From: Beta vulgaris subsp. vulgaris
Lineage: Eukaryota; Streptophyta; Magnoliopsida; Caryophyllales; Amaranthaceae
Reading direction: 5' to 3'
Length of the DNA stretch: 64,000 nucleotides
Assembly: GCF_026745355.1 (NCBI RefSeq)
Contig: NC_079208.1
Span: 51,910,767 to 51,974,766 of the forward strand
In this document: positions 36,385 through 48,649 of the stretch, one piece after another
Layout of the letters: every line of letters starts with the position of its first letter
Numbering within the stretch: position 1 is the first letter of the stretch
Notes under the pieces: model-generated
Seen by the model: the letters and a program-made list of their open reading frames with translations, nothing else
What the model was told of the DNA's origin: nothing
The model's database searches: none
Program-made: the position numbers and the translations under genes

Positions 36385-37261
36385 AGTGCATAATCCATGC
36401 TTTTTTGCTCTAGACAACTCTTATCTTTGGCTCTTCGATCTGCAACCTCCAAATTCAATGCACAAGATAAGACTTCATTGTTCATTTCGACGATTCACTC
36501 TATCTCTATGACACCGGTATGTCCATGTATGGCGGAGTTGTGGGAGCCGGAGCTAAGTATTGGCCGTATAATGAGAAACCTGATGGGAGATCCGTATCAT
36601 AGGACAATCTGTCATCCCCGATTTCATAGGTATTGTTTATGGGATATGTCGTTTGAATCAATCAACATTTCCTTTTGACGAGAAGAAAAAAATATATCAT
36701 TAATGATTCCATTTGGCACATACAATGATAATTACAACATCAAAAATACAGATTTAACAAATCACAACAATTTTCATAGTAGAACCAATTCGTTTTCAAC
36801 ATACTCGAGCACAACTCAAACTTTGACGCTCTAAGCTTGACGTGAGCATTGTATTTCGATTTCCTTGCATCTTTCCAAGTAGAGACATTTTTATAATTTG
36901 AATATTCTTAGATATAATTATTCCCTGTGACGAATTGCTGAAGAAACATAAATCCTTATAGATCCAGATCATCTTCTAAATTGTTATTGACACAACAAAA
37001 ATTCATAAAAATATGAGAAGCAACCCACTAGAGAAGGGGAAAAAAATGTCACCGATAGAGAGAACAAAACAAAAGATTGTAGTAAAAAAGATAGTAACCC
37101 TATAAACTAAGGAAAAGCCGACCCAATCCAACATGATATGTTAATAAATTGATAATTTTCAATCCTACCCAACCCAGCAGGTAAAGCCGACAACTATAAC
37201 TATGGACATCAAAGTGAACATTTGTTCCTTCTTGAAATACTCCTTATAATTTAAGGCTTGT

Positions 37262-37266
<5 letters not shown>
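36385..37266. other. Spacer with an unidentified coding-like stretch
   Basis: 36471-36608 reads on the plus strand as an uninterrupted, non-repetitive peptide (FDDSLYLYDTGMSMYGGVVG, then AKYWPYNEKPDGRSVS). It is bounded by a stop on each side and has more balanced composition than the surroundings. It may be a fragment of a captured or decayed gene, but no family was recognised. Nothing else was seen. Confidence 0.3.
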
Positions 37267-37302
<36 letters not shown>

Positions 37303-38004
37303 TGGGATCCGGTTAGAATAGGTCCCTATGTGAGAATGAATCTCATACGTAGGTTACCAAGAGAATCAAGAAAACGACATTGAGCAAATAAGCCTCCAAA
37401 ACTATGAGAAAATATCATAGTGACCATGTGTTATATCATAATAACCCATCTATCACATGTTTAAAGAAATTAGTCAAGAAAAAAAAATAATATTTACTAT
37501 TTCCATATCATGGTGACCCTCTGCTATATCATAGTGACCCTATGTTGTATCATAGATAGTAACCAACAAAACCCTCTGCTATATCATAGTGACCCTCTAT
37601 TGTATCATAGTAACCAACACAAACCCTCTACTATATATCATAGTGACCTTCTGCTGTATCATAGTAACCAACACAACCCTCTGCTATATATCATAGTGAC
37701 CCTCTGCTGTATCATAGTAACCAACACAATTTCTAGAAAAATAATGTGGAATCCGCAAAATCGAACTAAAACTTGAAGAACTAAAATCCATGAACGACGA
37801 TACAGAGGAGAGAGAAAGAGAAGATAGAGAGAGAAAAAAGTAGCGTGAAAGGTAGGGGAAGAAGGGGGAAGGTTAAACTAAATTACAAAACTGCCATTAC
37901 TCATAAGTGTATTTAGATGGTTAGATTAGATTAGATCCAAAGGTCTAGATTTGTTCTCACATAAAAAGTTCTCACATAGAGGAGGTGTTCTCACAAGAGC
38001 CCTC

Positions 38005-38050
<46 letters not shown>
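37267..38050. repeat. TA-microsatellite-flanked repeat element
   Basis: Bounded by (TA)n at 37267-37299 and (CT)n(TA)n at 38003-38050. Inside, TATGTGAGAA near the left and TTCTCACATA near the right are inverted, and a minisatellite lies between them. It looks like an element inserted in a TA run that later expanded. Superfamily undetermined. Confidence 0.5.
37509..37728. repeat. Minisatellite, about 57-bp unit, about 4 copies
   Basis: Units contain CTCTGCTATATCATAGTGACC followed by a second ATCATAGTAACCAACACAA half. Each unit is itself an imperfect doublet of a 25-29 base repeat. Units vary by a few bases, and the last is the most regular. Confidence 0.85.
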
Positions 38051-38053
<3 letters not shown>

Positions 38054-39121
38054 TTTTTTGAGGAAAAGAGGATTCAACTTATTTTATCTTATAAAATCTT
38101 ATAAAATTTTATATGATCTTATAAAATCTTATCTTATCTATTTTGTCTAACATCTTATCTTATCTTATCTTATCTTATTTTTTCTTATCTTATTTTATAA
38201 GATCTTATTTATTATGAAATAAGGGCATGTTCTCCCCATCTTATTTTCAGTTCAATTCAGTTCAGTTCAGTTCAGTTCAGTTCAGCTCTAATCATTTCAG
38301 TTCAGTTCAATTCAGTTCAGTTCAGTTCAATTCAGTTCAGCTCCATTCTTTTAGAACCATTTTGTTAAATATTATTATTATGCTGGTATAATTTATTTTA
38401 CTAATTACTCTTATTACTCTTATTATTATTATTATTTAAAATATATTCATTACTATTAAGTATTATTATATATTGTTGTTTCTATATATTATTTTGTTTA
38501 TTATAGCTTTACTCATTATTATTACTATTATTATTAGGAGGAACATGTTTAGGTCAAAGCACAAATAAACACACTTTTTTTACCCATAAACCAATCAAAT
38601 CGCATCAAAGGTTTATGATGTAATTTTCGCGGTCCAACCCAATCATTATTTTTATTACTAAATATTTTATATTATAAATCTAATTATTATATAATAATAT
38701 TATTTACTTCTTAGATATTTTGTTATTATATATCATCATCAAGTATTAATATATTAATACAAATATTAAAAAAATAATTATTGTAAATTATATTATATTA
38801 TATTATTATTAATTTATGATTATTAATATTATTTATTTATAACTATCATTTACAAATATCCAAAATACTATTATTATTCATTATTATTTCTTATCATTAT
38901 AATTATTATTTAATATTCATATTATTATTGTTTGAAATATTATTTATATATTTATTACATTCAATTTAATTCAATTTAATTTAATTCAATTCAATTCAAT
39001 TCAGTTCAGTTCAGTTCAGTTCAGCTCCAAGTTCAGTTCAGTTCAGTTCATCTCCAAGTTCAGTTCAGTTCAGCTGTTTTATGCCGAAGAAAACATGCCC
39101 TAAGTTGAACCTAACAGAACC
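38051..39121. mobile_element. TCTTA-repeat PIF/Harbinger-like MITE, split by an insertion
   Basis: Left arm 38051-38222 (GATTCAACTTATTTT, then TCTTATC arrays) and right arm 39101-39121 (TAAGTTGAACC...AGAACC followed by TTA) together match the MITE at 28798-29120. The target TAA inside it is duplicated around the nested element 38223-39100. The left terminus next to the TA microsatellite is eroded, so the start is approximate. Confidence 0.6.
38223..39100. mobile_element. PIF/Harbinger-like MITE with TTCAG arrays, inverted copy
   Basis: Ends GGGCATGTTCTC and GAAAACATGCCC with TAA on both sides (38220-38222 and 39101-39103). It is an inverted relative of 29455-30457, sharing both the pentamer arrays and the unique core block (38534-38650 here). 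878 bases, no coding region. Confidence 0.88.
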
Positions 39122-39152
39122 TTAATGTTCATTGTACTATAATGATACCAGG

Positions 39153-40309
39153 CAGGCCCGGCCATAAGGGTGTGCAACCAGCCCGATGGCACAGGGCCTC
39201 GAAATTTTGGGGGCCCCAAAGTTTGGAGCTCAACTTTTTTTTTTTTTGAAATCAACTGAGTTTCTTTAGCAAAACTTTCTGTAAATGACAGGAAGCAAGG
39301 ATTGCAAATCTTCATTACTTCCATCTATAATTCTTTCTCAGATTCTCTCTCTCTCAACTTTCCTTAATTATTCTACAACCTTTCATTTTCCATTCCTCTA
39401 ATCTCTCATCAACTTTCTTGTTTTTATCAAAATTTCATTAAACATCCTTTCCTCCTTGAACCGGAATGAATGAACATTTTCACCATTTTTTCCTCAACCA
39501 TACTACTTAAATTTTTGTGTCAAATGGCCAAAAAATGTTCACAAAATGTAAAACTATCTCATCTCAACAATTTCTTCAACATCTCAATTTTTCAATCTTT
39601 TTATAGAGGAAAAAAAAAATAGATCTTCATGTTGGAGCTTTCAGTTGAGTATAACTACAATCTTTGGCATTAGCTTACAATTCAATTTTGTTGTTAGTTG
39701 TGGATGTCTTGTTTACTTAGTTTTTTTATTTTAGTTGGTTTCCTGTGCTTTTATTTTTATTGTAGTTGTTGATTTCCCTGTCCTTTGCATTAACAATAAA
39801 TTAGCCTTTGGATGGATTTATTTAGCTGTTTGTAAATTTTTCTTATAAATTTCTTTTGTTTTGTTCCTTTCATTCTATATATTCATTTATTGAGATAGAA
39901 ATACATCATTTTATTTGAATACTAATATTATTTGGAGTTGTAATGTATTTTTTTTTTAAAAAAAGTTGTAAGGATTGTTGGTAAACAAGATGAACTTCAG
40001 TAGCTCACTAGTTTTGAATTTTATTTCCTTTAATTTTTTATCGAACAATCTATATATGATTATTAATACTACCTAATACAAACACTATCGTATATAATAT
40101 ATTGTTTTTTTTTTGACAGGGTATATAATATATTGTTTAATTAGTTTCAATATGTATTTTGAAAATATTAATTTTTTTATAAGTTTTACTAATTGATATA
40201 TAATATTTTATTTTGGTGCTTTTCATATAATGGATAGAGGTTAACAAAATTTTAAAAGGGCCAATTTTAAAACTAGCACAGGGCCTCTATATTGTTTGAG
40301 ACGGCCCTG
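39153..40309. mobile_element. Non-autonomous hAT element
   Basis: Ends CAGGCCCGGCC and GACGGCCCTG, flanked by a perfect 8-base duplication ATACCAGG (39145-39152 and 40310-40317). The GC-rich ends contain GGCACAGGGCCTC (left) and AGCACAGGGCCTC (right) as direct repeats. The interior is AT-rich without a transposase. Confidence 0.92.
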
Positions 40310-40317
40310 ATACCAGG

Positions 40318-41322
40318 ATGTTATATTAATTCACTATTTCATATCTCAGGATTGTAACTCAAAGGAATAATGTTTTATATTACATATATTACAATTTTAT
40401 TCGACATTGAGTACTCGTGCTCGGAAAGTATACGTGTCTAATAGTCGGATTCAGATTTTTAGTGAAACTTCTGCATAATTCTGGCCCAAATTGAAGCGTT
40501 TAAGAGTCGTGTCGTCTTTGAGCGCCTTAGATTTATATAGTTTTGATGAATGGTGATTTGCTTATTTTCAAACCCTGGGTTCAAATTTTTGAATCCTCCA
40601 TTGCTCAGAGGCTAACCACATCATACAAACCAATAAAAAAAAAGCGTCAACATGGATAATTAAAAAAATCACGGGGATGGATAATTATAATAATGTACTT
40701 GTCATGGTCAAATTATTTTTCTTTGCACGCCATAGTGTACTCTTCAGCACCTCCATTAGCTTTAAAACTAATAACATGTTCCGGGAAGGGTCTTGATTTC
40801 TAAAAAAACACAACTATTCCTGTCCTTCCATATATATGGTTTTTTTTTTTTGACCGGATCCATGTATATGTTTGATTGAGTCTAACTTTAAGGATTGATC
40901 TAGAGTTAGGGAATTACTAAAATAACTTTCAGATAAAGTAAAAGGCGGCTTCATTGTTGTGTGGATGACTGAATGTAGTAATTTATTTGCAATATATTAT
41001 ATATAACGAGAGATTTACATCTATGATCAGTTTTGCACCAGAAAGAGCAGTTCAGATTATGAAGCTAAGACGAACTCCACATCAGTTTAACAAAAGAAAA
41101 AAAAAACACTAGTTTATGCATTGGCAACTTCGCGAAATAAGTTTGGAATAAAGGTCAGATTCAAACCTAGCGTTCAAAATTCGGTAATCTTTCCTTTCAA
41201 ATTTTTTTTTTGTGTAGTCTTCGCTCTAAAATAAGATAACACTTTATATTGGAAAATTTGACACTCGGGGTATCAACTATAACCATTATAATCTATAGAC
41301 CCAACTATTGATTATCATATTT
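40318..41322. other. Intergenic, nothing recognised
   Basis: About 1 kb of AT-rich sequence between two hAT-type elements. No open frame or repeat of note. Confidence 0.5.
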
Positions 41323-42469
41323 GTAGGATCCAGTGGCGAATCCAAGACTTTACGAATTACCTTAAATCCGCAATATAACCAATAACCAATAACTAGCTAG
41401 TTGCTCTCTAAACCAAGTTTCCCCACTTTACAAATTTTAACTATCATAACAACTAAGAACCACATATTCTACAACTCCACATACAATTAATCTAAACCAA
41501 TTAAACTATAAACAACTACATACTAGCATAATAACTAAATTCGGTCTTACTTTACCCTCCACTCCAACTTAATTCCCAAATAAGCTTTGATAGATTACTT
41601 TTTACAACTTACAAGACTACAACTCTCTCTTCTGTATTATAAATGTTTTTCATCCCATAATTACAAATTATTCTCTCTCTCTCTCTCGATTTATCCCTTA
41701 TTCTAATTCCCTAACTACAAAGTTTAAATATAACTCACTCACAATTTCAAATTACCTAGCAGAACTTTTCTGACAAGATTCGAGTTTTTCTAATTTCAAG
41801 GGCGAATTCTCAGATAAACCCAAGGAAGAGTCTTGCATGAAGTAGTAAGCTCAAAAAATAATTACATAGCTTTTATTCTACTTCTAGTAGTTTGTTTAAA
41901 AAAGTTTATTTTACCCTCTACTCCAACTTAATTCCCAAATCAATCTACATTAAAACGACTTCAAATTCCAAATAAATATTAGAAAAAAATAATAAACAGA
42001 AACTAAAAAGATATAAATCTTTCATACAAAATGAATTTTTACCCAAAAATTTGAAATAATTAATTGGAAAAAAAGAAGCAGAAAAAAAGAAGCAGTCTGA
42101 AAAGAGGAGGAGAAGGAGGAGAAGGAAAAGTTAGCCATTTATGGAACTAACCTCCCATGATGTGGTTTTCGACCAACCCAGAAACCTCTGGTTTTGTCTT
42201 CATCACTCACCAACACGATGCCGTCTCGATTTTCGTTTCCTCCCTCCAATCATATAGTTTTATTCCACAACAGAGTTTTTGCGTTCCTCAGCTCCATGTC
42301 GCACTAGGTCTCCGATTCTTCACCAAAAATCAAAATCAAAGAGAGTGATTTAGAGAGATAAAAGAGATGACGATTTGGGAGAGAGAGAAATTAAGGAAGT
42401 CGGAGAGAGAGTGTTGGGATTAGATCTGGAACTGGAAGTGACTACAAAACGCTCTGGAAATAAATGAAT

Positions 42470-45400
42470 GAATTTTTTTCCAATTTTTTCACCAAATACC
42501 CCTGACAAATAAATTTATTCACCAAATACCCCAGGTTTTTTCAAAATTCACCATATACCCATGACTTTTAACAAATCACAATATCCTTAGTTTTAACGGA
42601 CGTTAGTGCTCCGTTAGGTTGTATTTACAAGTTTGCCCTTATTTTGTGGCGCCATTATGGTTATGTTGCTTTGCCAACCTAACATAAAATTTCTGCGAAA
42701 AAAATCCACGCCCTTTGAACTCCCCCCCTCTTGCTCTGTTGTTCATGCGTATTCAAACATCAAAGGAGCCCTAAAAATTAACTGCAAATTTGAAGATTTC
42801 TTTACAAAAAGTTGCAATTTTGGAAGACAAAGAGGATAGAATAGATTGGCGAACTGGGTGTTCTTCAAAGGAGTAAAAAAAGACGATTTTAAAACTGGGT
42901 GTTCTTCAAAGGAACGCAAAATCATCTCTACTCCCTTTGAAGGTAAGTAACTTCATTTAGTGTTTATGTTTGAAAAAACTATTTTATTCTGAACTGCGAT
43001 TGTGTTCTGGTTAGTTATTTGCATGGTTTAGGGTTGATTTTGATCATGAAATTTTTTTGAAATTTCTTGTTTTTGAGAAATGTGGTAGTTGAAGTACTTA
43101 GTTTTTTGAAATTTCTTGTTTTTGGGTTGTTTATTTTAGGATGGCCTCAATTTGGTTGCTTGTCCGTTGTAATGGGCATGATTTTGATGTAAGGATGGAG
43201 GACACAGACTTGTGCCACTTAATGGGATTATATGAAGACTTATTTGTGGAATCTGAAAAACAGAACGTGTATCTCCCCAAAGCCTTTAGAATATTGGTGC
43301 ACAACCCTAGAACTAATAGGAAGATGGAAATAAGTAGTGATGCTGATTTAGGGAAGGTGTGGAGTTTTGGGAGGGGAACTGACACCATAGAGATTGTGGT
43401 TGAGGAAACAGACAACCAGGAAATGTTGTTTATATGTACATCTAAGGGATCAGGCTGAGAGAGAGAAGGCTGAAAACATTAAGAGTACAAGAGATATGAG
43501 GAAAGAGGGAAGAGAAAAAAGAGAGACAAAAGGAAAGAAGAGATGAGGAAAGAAGAAGAAGAGGAGGAAGCTGAGGAGGCTAGGAGGTACCTAGTTTCAA
43601 TTGAGGTACCTGTATCTCAGTGGATGACATTACATTTGTGAGTACATGAGGGTGTATCAATCACAAGAAGAGGTTATCCCTGGAGATTCAACCTAATCCC
43701 CCTACCCAACAACAAACACCCCCTGCCTCACCATTTAGGACACTACTCCTCCACCTACATCCCTCCCTCACCTGTGGACCCTTCACCACCACCTACATCC
43801 CCTCCCTCACATGTGAGGAACCCTTCACCACCACCTACAACCCCTCCCTCACATGTGAGGAACCCTTCATCACCATATACATCCCCTGCTTCACCACCAC
43901 CCACATCCCCTGCTTCACCACCACCCACATCCACTGCTTCACCACCCCCCACATCCACTGCATCACCAAGGGAACCCACACCTATCCATTTGCAACCATC
44001 CCAAAACCTAAGCCAAACCAGGTCACAAACTTCCACTACAACCAAATCTGGGTTTAAAGTTCCTAAGAGCACTGCGAAAAATTTAGGGACATATGTGCCT
44101 AAGGAAAGGGGCACATATTCTAGGGGTATGAGTAGCACCAGGTCAAGGGGCATCACTGCCTCTTATACTGCTAATGAGGGAAGAGAGGATGAGGATGATG
44201 AAGGCAGTGAATCAGATGAAGACTTTGAGGATGATGAAGAGAGTGAGTCAGATGAAGATGCAATCTTCAATTCTGATTTTGTTGTTGAGGAACACATTGA
44301 CTCATATGATGATGAGCTTTATCATCCTGGGTTTGAGGATTGCCTAGATGGAGGTTCTAAGAAGGATAAGATCTCCAAAAATGGTAAAATGTGGAATGAA
44401 GTTCCATAAGATTAAAGCCTTGTTTGATTTTTACCAGCAAAGAGGAGTTCATGGATGTCCTTAGGAACTTCTGTATACAAGAGGGGTTTGCATTAACTGT
44501 TGAGAAAGCTGACACAACTAGATTTACAACCTGCTGTGTAATTGAGGGGTATTAGTGGAGGACACATGCTGCAAGGTTAGCAGATAAGGTCAGTTGGGCT
44601 ATTAAGACTTTGAAGGGAGAACATATAACTTGTGGGAGGTTTAAAGATAATCTCATGGTGTCCTCTAAGTGGCTATGTAAGAATCTCTCTGAGGAGATTG
44701 CTGCAAACCAAGAGGTGCCAGTTGAAGCACTACAGAAGGTGGCCATGGAGAGGTTTAGAATTAAGGTCAAGAAGAGGCTGTTGTACAAGGTGAAGACCAT
44801 GGCTAAAAGGGAGATACATGGAGGGTTTGATGAGTCCTATGGTCTGCTGCCAAGGTATGCTGAGATGATCAAGGCAACTAACCCAGGATCATATGCCTTG
44901 GTTACTTGGACAGGGAACACAGGGGCTGTGATTCCCAAATTCAAGGCATGCTTCTTTGCCTTTGCTGCTAATGTTAGGGGGTTCATAGGTGGTTGCAGAC
45001 CTCTAATAGGCATTGATGGGGCTTACCTCAGTGGCAACTACAAGGGCATACTCCTTTCAGCCCTAGGCATTGATGGCAACAATGAGATTTTTCTCATTGC
45101 ATATGGCATTGTTGACACTGAGAGTACACCTAGCTGGACATACTTCTTCAGAAACTTAAGGACCTGCTTTGAGAAAGAAGGATGCAAGAGAGATGATTGG
45201 ACATTCATCAGTGATAATGAGGGTAAGTTTCTGGACATTTCTTGTAGATTACTTTTCATAATTTCTTATCTATTTTACAGTACTAATCTAAGTTCTTATT
45301 CTCTTGCTTAGGGTGTTGACAGTGCAGTCCATGAGGTGTTCCCAAGAGCAACAAGGAGGGTTTGTTGTCAACACTTGTACATGAACTGCAAAAATGCAGG

Positions 45401-47397
45401 GTACAGTGGGACACCCTTCCACAAGCTCTTCTGGACAGTTGCTGATGTATACAATGAGTTTGTCTTCAAGAAGTCCATGCTGAAGATTCATGAATACAAC
45501 CTTGAGGCAGTGACTTATTTGGACTCATGCACAGAGCAATGGTCCAGGCATGTCTTTGATCCACTAGTTTGTTGTGATCATAACACAACAAACTTTGTGG
45601 AGAGCTTCAATGCCTGCACAAAACCATACAGGGACCTTCCTGTTTTCACTTTGCTTGAGGGTAAGTAAACTAAATTATTCCTTCTTTGTGCTTGCTTCAA
45701 TTGCTTAGATTTTAACATGTTTCCTTCTTTGTGCAGCCATAAGAAACTGGTCCATGAAGAGAATTGGGCCAAGGTTTGATAAGGCAGTTGACATGGATGT
45801 TAACATGGTCACTGATTACGCAAAGAAGATCCTACAAACTAGGAGTGATGAATCAAGGTTTTGCTATGCTACTTCTTGTGGGGGGGGGGGGTTGAATTTG
45901 AGGTTAGAGATGGGACTGTGAGTTTCCCCATTAGGTTAGTTGATGGTAGGTGTGGATGTGAAAAATGGCAAGGTTGTGGTATACCTTGCAAACATGCACT
46001 TAGAGTTATTTTTGATGAGAGATTGGAGGCTGCTGATTTTGTATCTCCGTATTTTAAGGGGGCAGCTTACAAGGCAACCTATGGGGAGCACATTCACCCC
46101 ATTGCTGATCCATCTCACTGGCCTGACCATGACTTGCCTCTCATTTCTCCCCATGATGTTAAGAGAGATGCTGGGAGACCCCAAAAGCAGAGGAAGAGAG
46201 GTCCAAATGAAGCCAAGAAGGGCAAAAGGCACAACACTGTTAAGTGCAGCAAATGTAAAGAAGTCGGCCACAATGCAAGGACTTGTGGAGGTGGACCAAC
46301 TGCTCAGACCAGGAAGGAGAAAGGGTCTACATCAGCTGCAACAGAGACTGAGAAGAGAGGAAGAAAAAGGAAAGAAACAGACGCTAACAATGCCTCAACC
46401 AGCCAACCTCAAGCTAAGAAGACAAAGAGGAAGAACAAGAAAGCCTGAACTATTTTAGGATGGCTTAGATTATTTTGTTTTTTGTGATTATGTAGGGCCT
46501 ATCATTTTGTTGATGGTACATTAGGATGTGCTTTAAATGGTGATTTTTTTTGCTACATTAGGTTTTAAGTCGATGCTATAGCAGTTAACACATGCTAATT
46601 TGTGGAAAACAATATTACATTTGGTCTTTTGCCCCAATTACAATATTTCACTTAAATATTACAAATATTACAACTACAAACATGACTACTCCTACTCTTA
46701 TGGTTGCATTTACTAGTTTCTGTTGTTGCTTCAGTTTTTTTTCAAGTGCTTAAGCTCTTCCTTCATCATCTTCTTCTCTGAACTGTCTCCTTCTTCTCTG
46801 CACAGTGGAGATTCATGTTGGTTGCTCAGATTGTGCTCCACACTCCCTTTGCACCATCTGAAATTGTTGCATGTATCACACTTGTAATACAGTCGCTGAG
46901 GATTTGTTGTGGTTTCAGAGCTTCGTATTGCAAATTTTTTTCTACAACTACAGTAAGAGTTAGGTACTCATATGTATGAATTAAGATTGTGTGGATGAAC
47001 TATTTGAGTAACTCATAGCAAATCTCCTTACAATTGCAATAATAAAAGGGTGAGGAAAAGGGTGTTGGATCCATGTATATATATAGGAAACATAAAACTA
47101 ACGACTACATTTTTAAGCTGGAAAAATAGCCGTTACAAGTCATTCAAAAATAAGGGTATCTGGTGCATAACTAGTTTACTTAGGGGTATATGGTGAATAT
47201 ATACTTACCACTAACGGAGCACTAACGCCTGTTAACCAAAAAGGGTATTTTGGGTTATTTTTCAAAATGTCAGGGGTATCTGGTGAATTTTGTTAAAAGT
47301 CAGGGGTATATGGTGAATTTTGAAAAAACCTGGGGTATTTGGTGAATAAATTGATTTGTCAGGGGTATTTGGTGAAAAAACCGATTTTTTTTCAAAA
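42470..47397 (+). mobile_element. Mutator-like element (MULE) with long TIRs
   Basis: Terminal inverted repeats of about 120-150 bases contain iterations of CACCAAATACCCCTGAC and CACCATATACCC(A/C)TGAC. The left arm has three units and the right arm has one more. Both arms continue inward to the shared GTTAGTGCTCCGTTAG. The element carries a complete-length mudrA-type gene in between. A convincing 9-base target duplication was not found (candidates AAATAAATG and AAAATAATG differ at two places), so the outer ends are uncertain by several bases. Confidence 0.88.
43141..46448 (+). pseudogene. mudrA-type MULE transposase, decayed
   Basis: Leader intron about 42945-43138, then ATG at 43141. N-terminal PB1-like domain (SIWLLVRCNGHDFDVRMED) to about 43440. 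A Glu/Lys-rich stretch with frameshifts follows, then a Pro-rich repeat region and an acidic linker (43774-44409). The DDE domain is at 44610-45222 (IGIDGAYLSGNYKGILLSAL, ISDNEG) and exon 45312-45660 (CCQHLYMNCK, HNTTNFVESFN). The third exon (45737-46448) has a SWIM zinc finger (CGCEKWQGCGIPCKHAL), a GRP-type basic motif and a CCHC knuckle (CSKCKEVGHNARTC). Lesions are a frameshift near 43450, an in-frame TAG at 44553-44555, an off-by-one junction at 45222/45312 and a 12-G run at 45880-45891 that shifts frame. The DDE/SWIM domain order is complete, so decay looks recent. Some lesions might be sequence errors. Confidence 0.88.
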
Positions 47398-48225
47398 TAA
47401 TGGTTGTTCACGTGACCAACCATGACCATGCGGAGTTCCGCCACTAGTAGGATCTAAGTGTGGGTAGCTCTGATTTTAATATGGCCAAATTGAGCAAATT
47501 GAAATCACATCCGTGTATGCAAACGATTTAAGTTAGGCCCTACTAAATTGACAATAATCCATATTTAGATCATAAAGAAAAATAGAGAATAATCTATACT
47601 ATTATCTAAAGCAGAAGACAAAAGCTGACGTGTCAAGCTCACATTAACCGAGCAATTTTAGAGCTCCTCACAATTAAACACTCAATGAGAGTGTCCACGT
47701 GGCATTTCGGAATATAATGGCCGAAATTTAATGAAAAATGCAAAGGAAATCGAAATTTAATTTGATTGGTTTTTTAAGTTAGGCAAGTAATTTCATGATA
47801 TCATATGAGATTTTCGGAAATCAAGTATATTCCATTTATATATTAATGTGATTGATGTTAATTATGGGTACAATTACGTAATTCAAAATTCAAATTAATA
47901 TTAGGTTGGCCGAAAATTTTAATTGCCATATTGGGTATTTACGAAAATTTTACTAACCAACTAAATACGGGAAATAATTTAAATTATCAATCAATCTTAA
48001 TTATTGCCTCCCTTAATGGTAATTGTCAATCAATCAGTTAATTTAAATTGATACTACCAATCAATCAATCAATAGTTATTTTGATTGTCAATCAACCATA
48101 ATTTTGGATACTAATTACCTAAATAACGTAAATTTGCAAAATAAACATAACATTTTTTAGTATAAATAGTGTCGTTTTCTCTTCAAACATCCCAACTCAT
48201 TTTCGTCTTTTCCATTTGCATATTG

Positions 48226-48649
48226 ATGTCAACTTATTCCCCTATCTCTAAGTCAATATTATGTTCTCCTCGAAACATAATAGAAACACAAAATTCATCC
48301 AAAAAATGGCCCGCTAAAGTTGAATATTCGAATTTCTTATATGTTGAATCTATGGTTTTAACACTTTTTCGTGGAGACCATCTTTATTTCCACAATGTGT
48401 CCAATATGTTCACATATCATTTTAATAAAAGCAATGAAGTTTGGGCTTATGTTGAAGACGTTAAGACAACAATACATGGATATTGCCCATATTTTGATTT
48501 TTCGAGCATGATGTTATATGATCTACAATGCATTCCAATCAAGAGCTTACAAGATTGATGATGAGTATTTTGAAGATATTGATTTAAACAATACGGAATG
48601 TTATGGCATTAACAACAAAGTATTGGTTGATTATCTATCAATTGATTAA
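48226..48649 (+). pseudogene. Unrecognised open frame in Helitron, with a likely frameshift
   Basis: The frame starting ATG at 48226 runs 110 codons (MSTYSPISKSILCSP, ending SLQD) to a TGA at 48556-48558. A second frame takes over smoothly (SRAYKIDDEYFEDIDLNNTE) to a TAA at 48647-48649, suggesting one former protein with a single frameshift. Upstream of the ATG the frame stays open with a hydrophobic stretch (SQLIFVFSICIL). The product may therefore once have started earlier with a signal peptide. Family not recognised. Confidence 0.4.

Larger units (their letters stand above)
41331..47446. mobile_element. hAT-like element containing a nested MULE
   Basis: Left end CAGTGGCGAATCC and right end GGAGTTCCGCCACTA share an 8-base inverted terminus, and a perfect 8-base duplication GTAGGATC flanks them (41323-41330 and 47447-47454). 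Most of the span is the MULE at 42470-47397, so the original element was about 1.2 kb. Its left arm has a direct repeat (TTTACCCTC(C/T)ACTCCAACTT at about 41560 and 41910). A stretch at 42150-42330 has coding-like composition but no recognised product. Confidence 0.8.

Noticed and set aside
37509..37728. CRISPR-like regular repeats
   Set aside because: Units are contiguous imperfect doublets without unique spacers, in a plant nuclear context. It is a minisatellite.
43755..44156. Minus-strand Gly/Asp-rich repeat protein
   Set aside because: Antisense of the Pro-rich linker of the MULE transposase.
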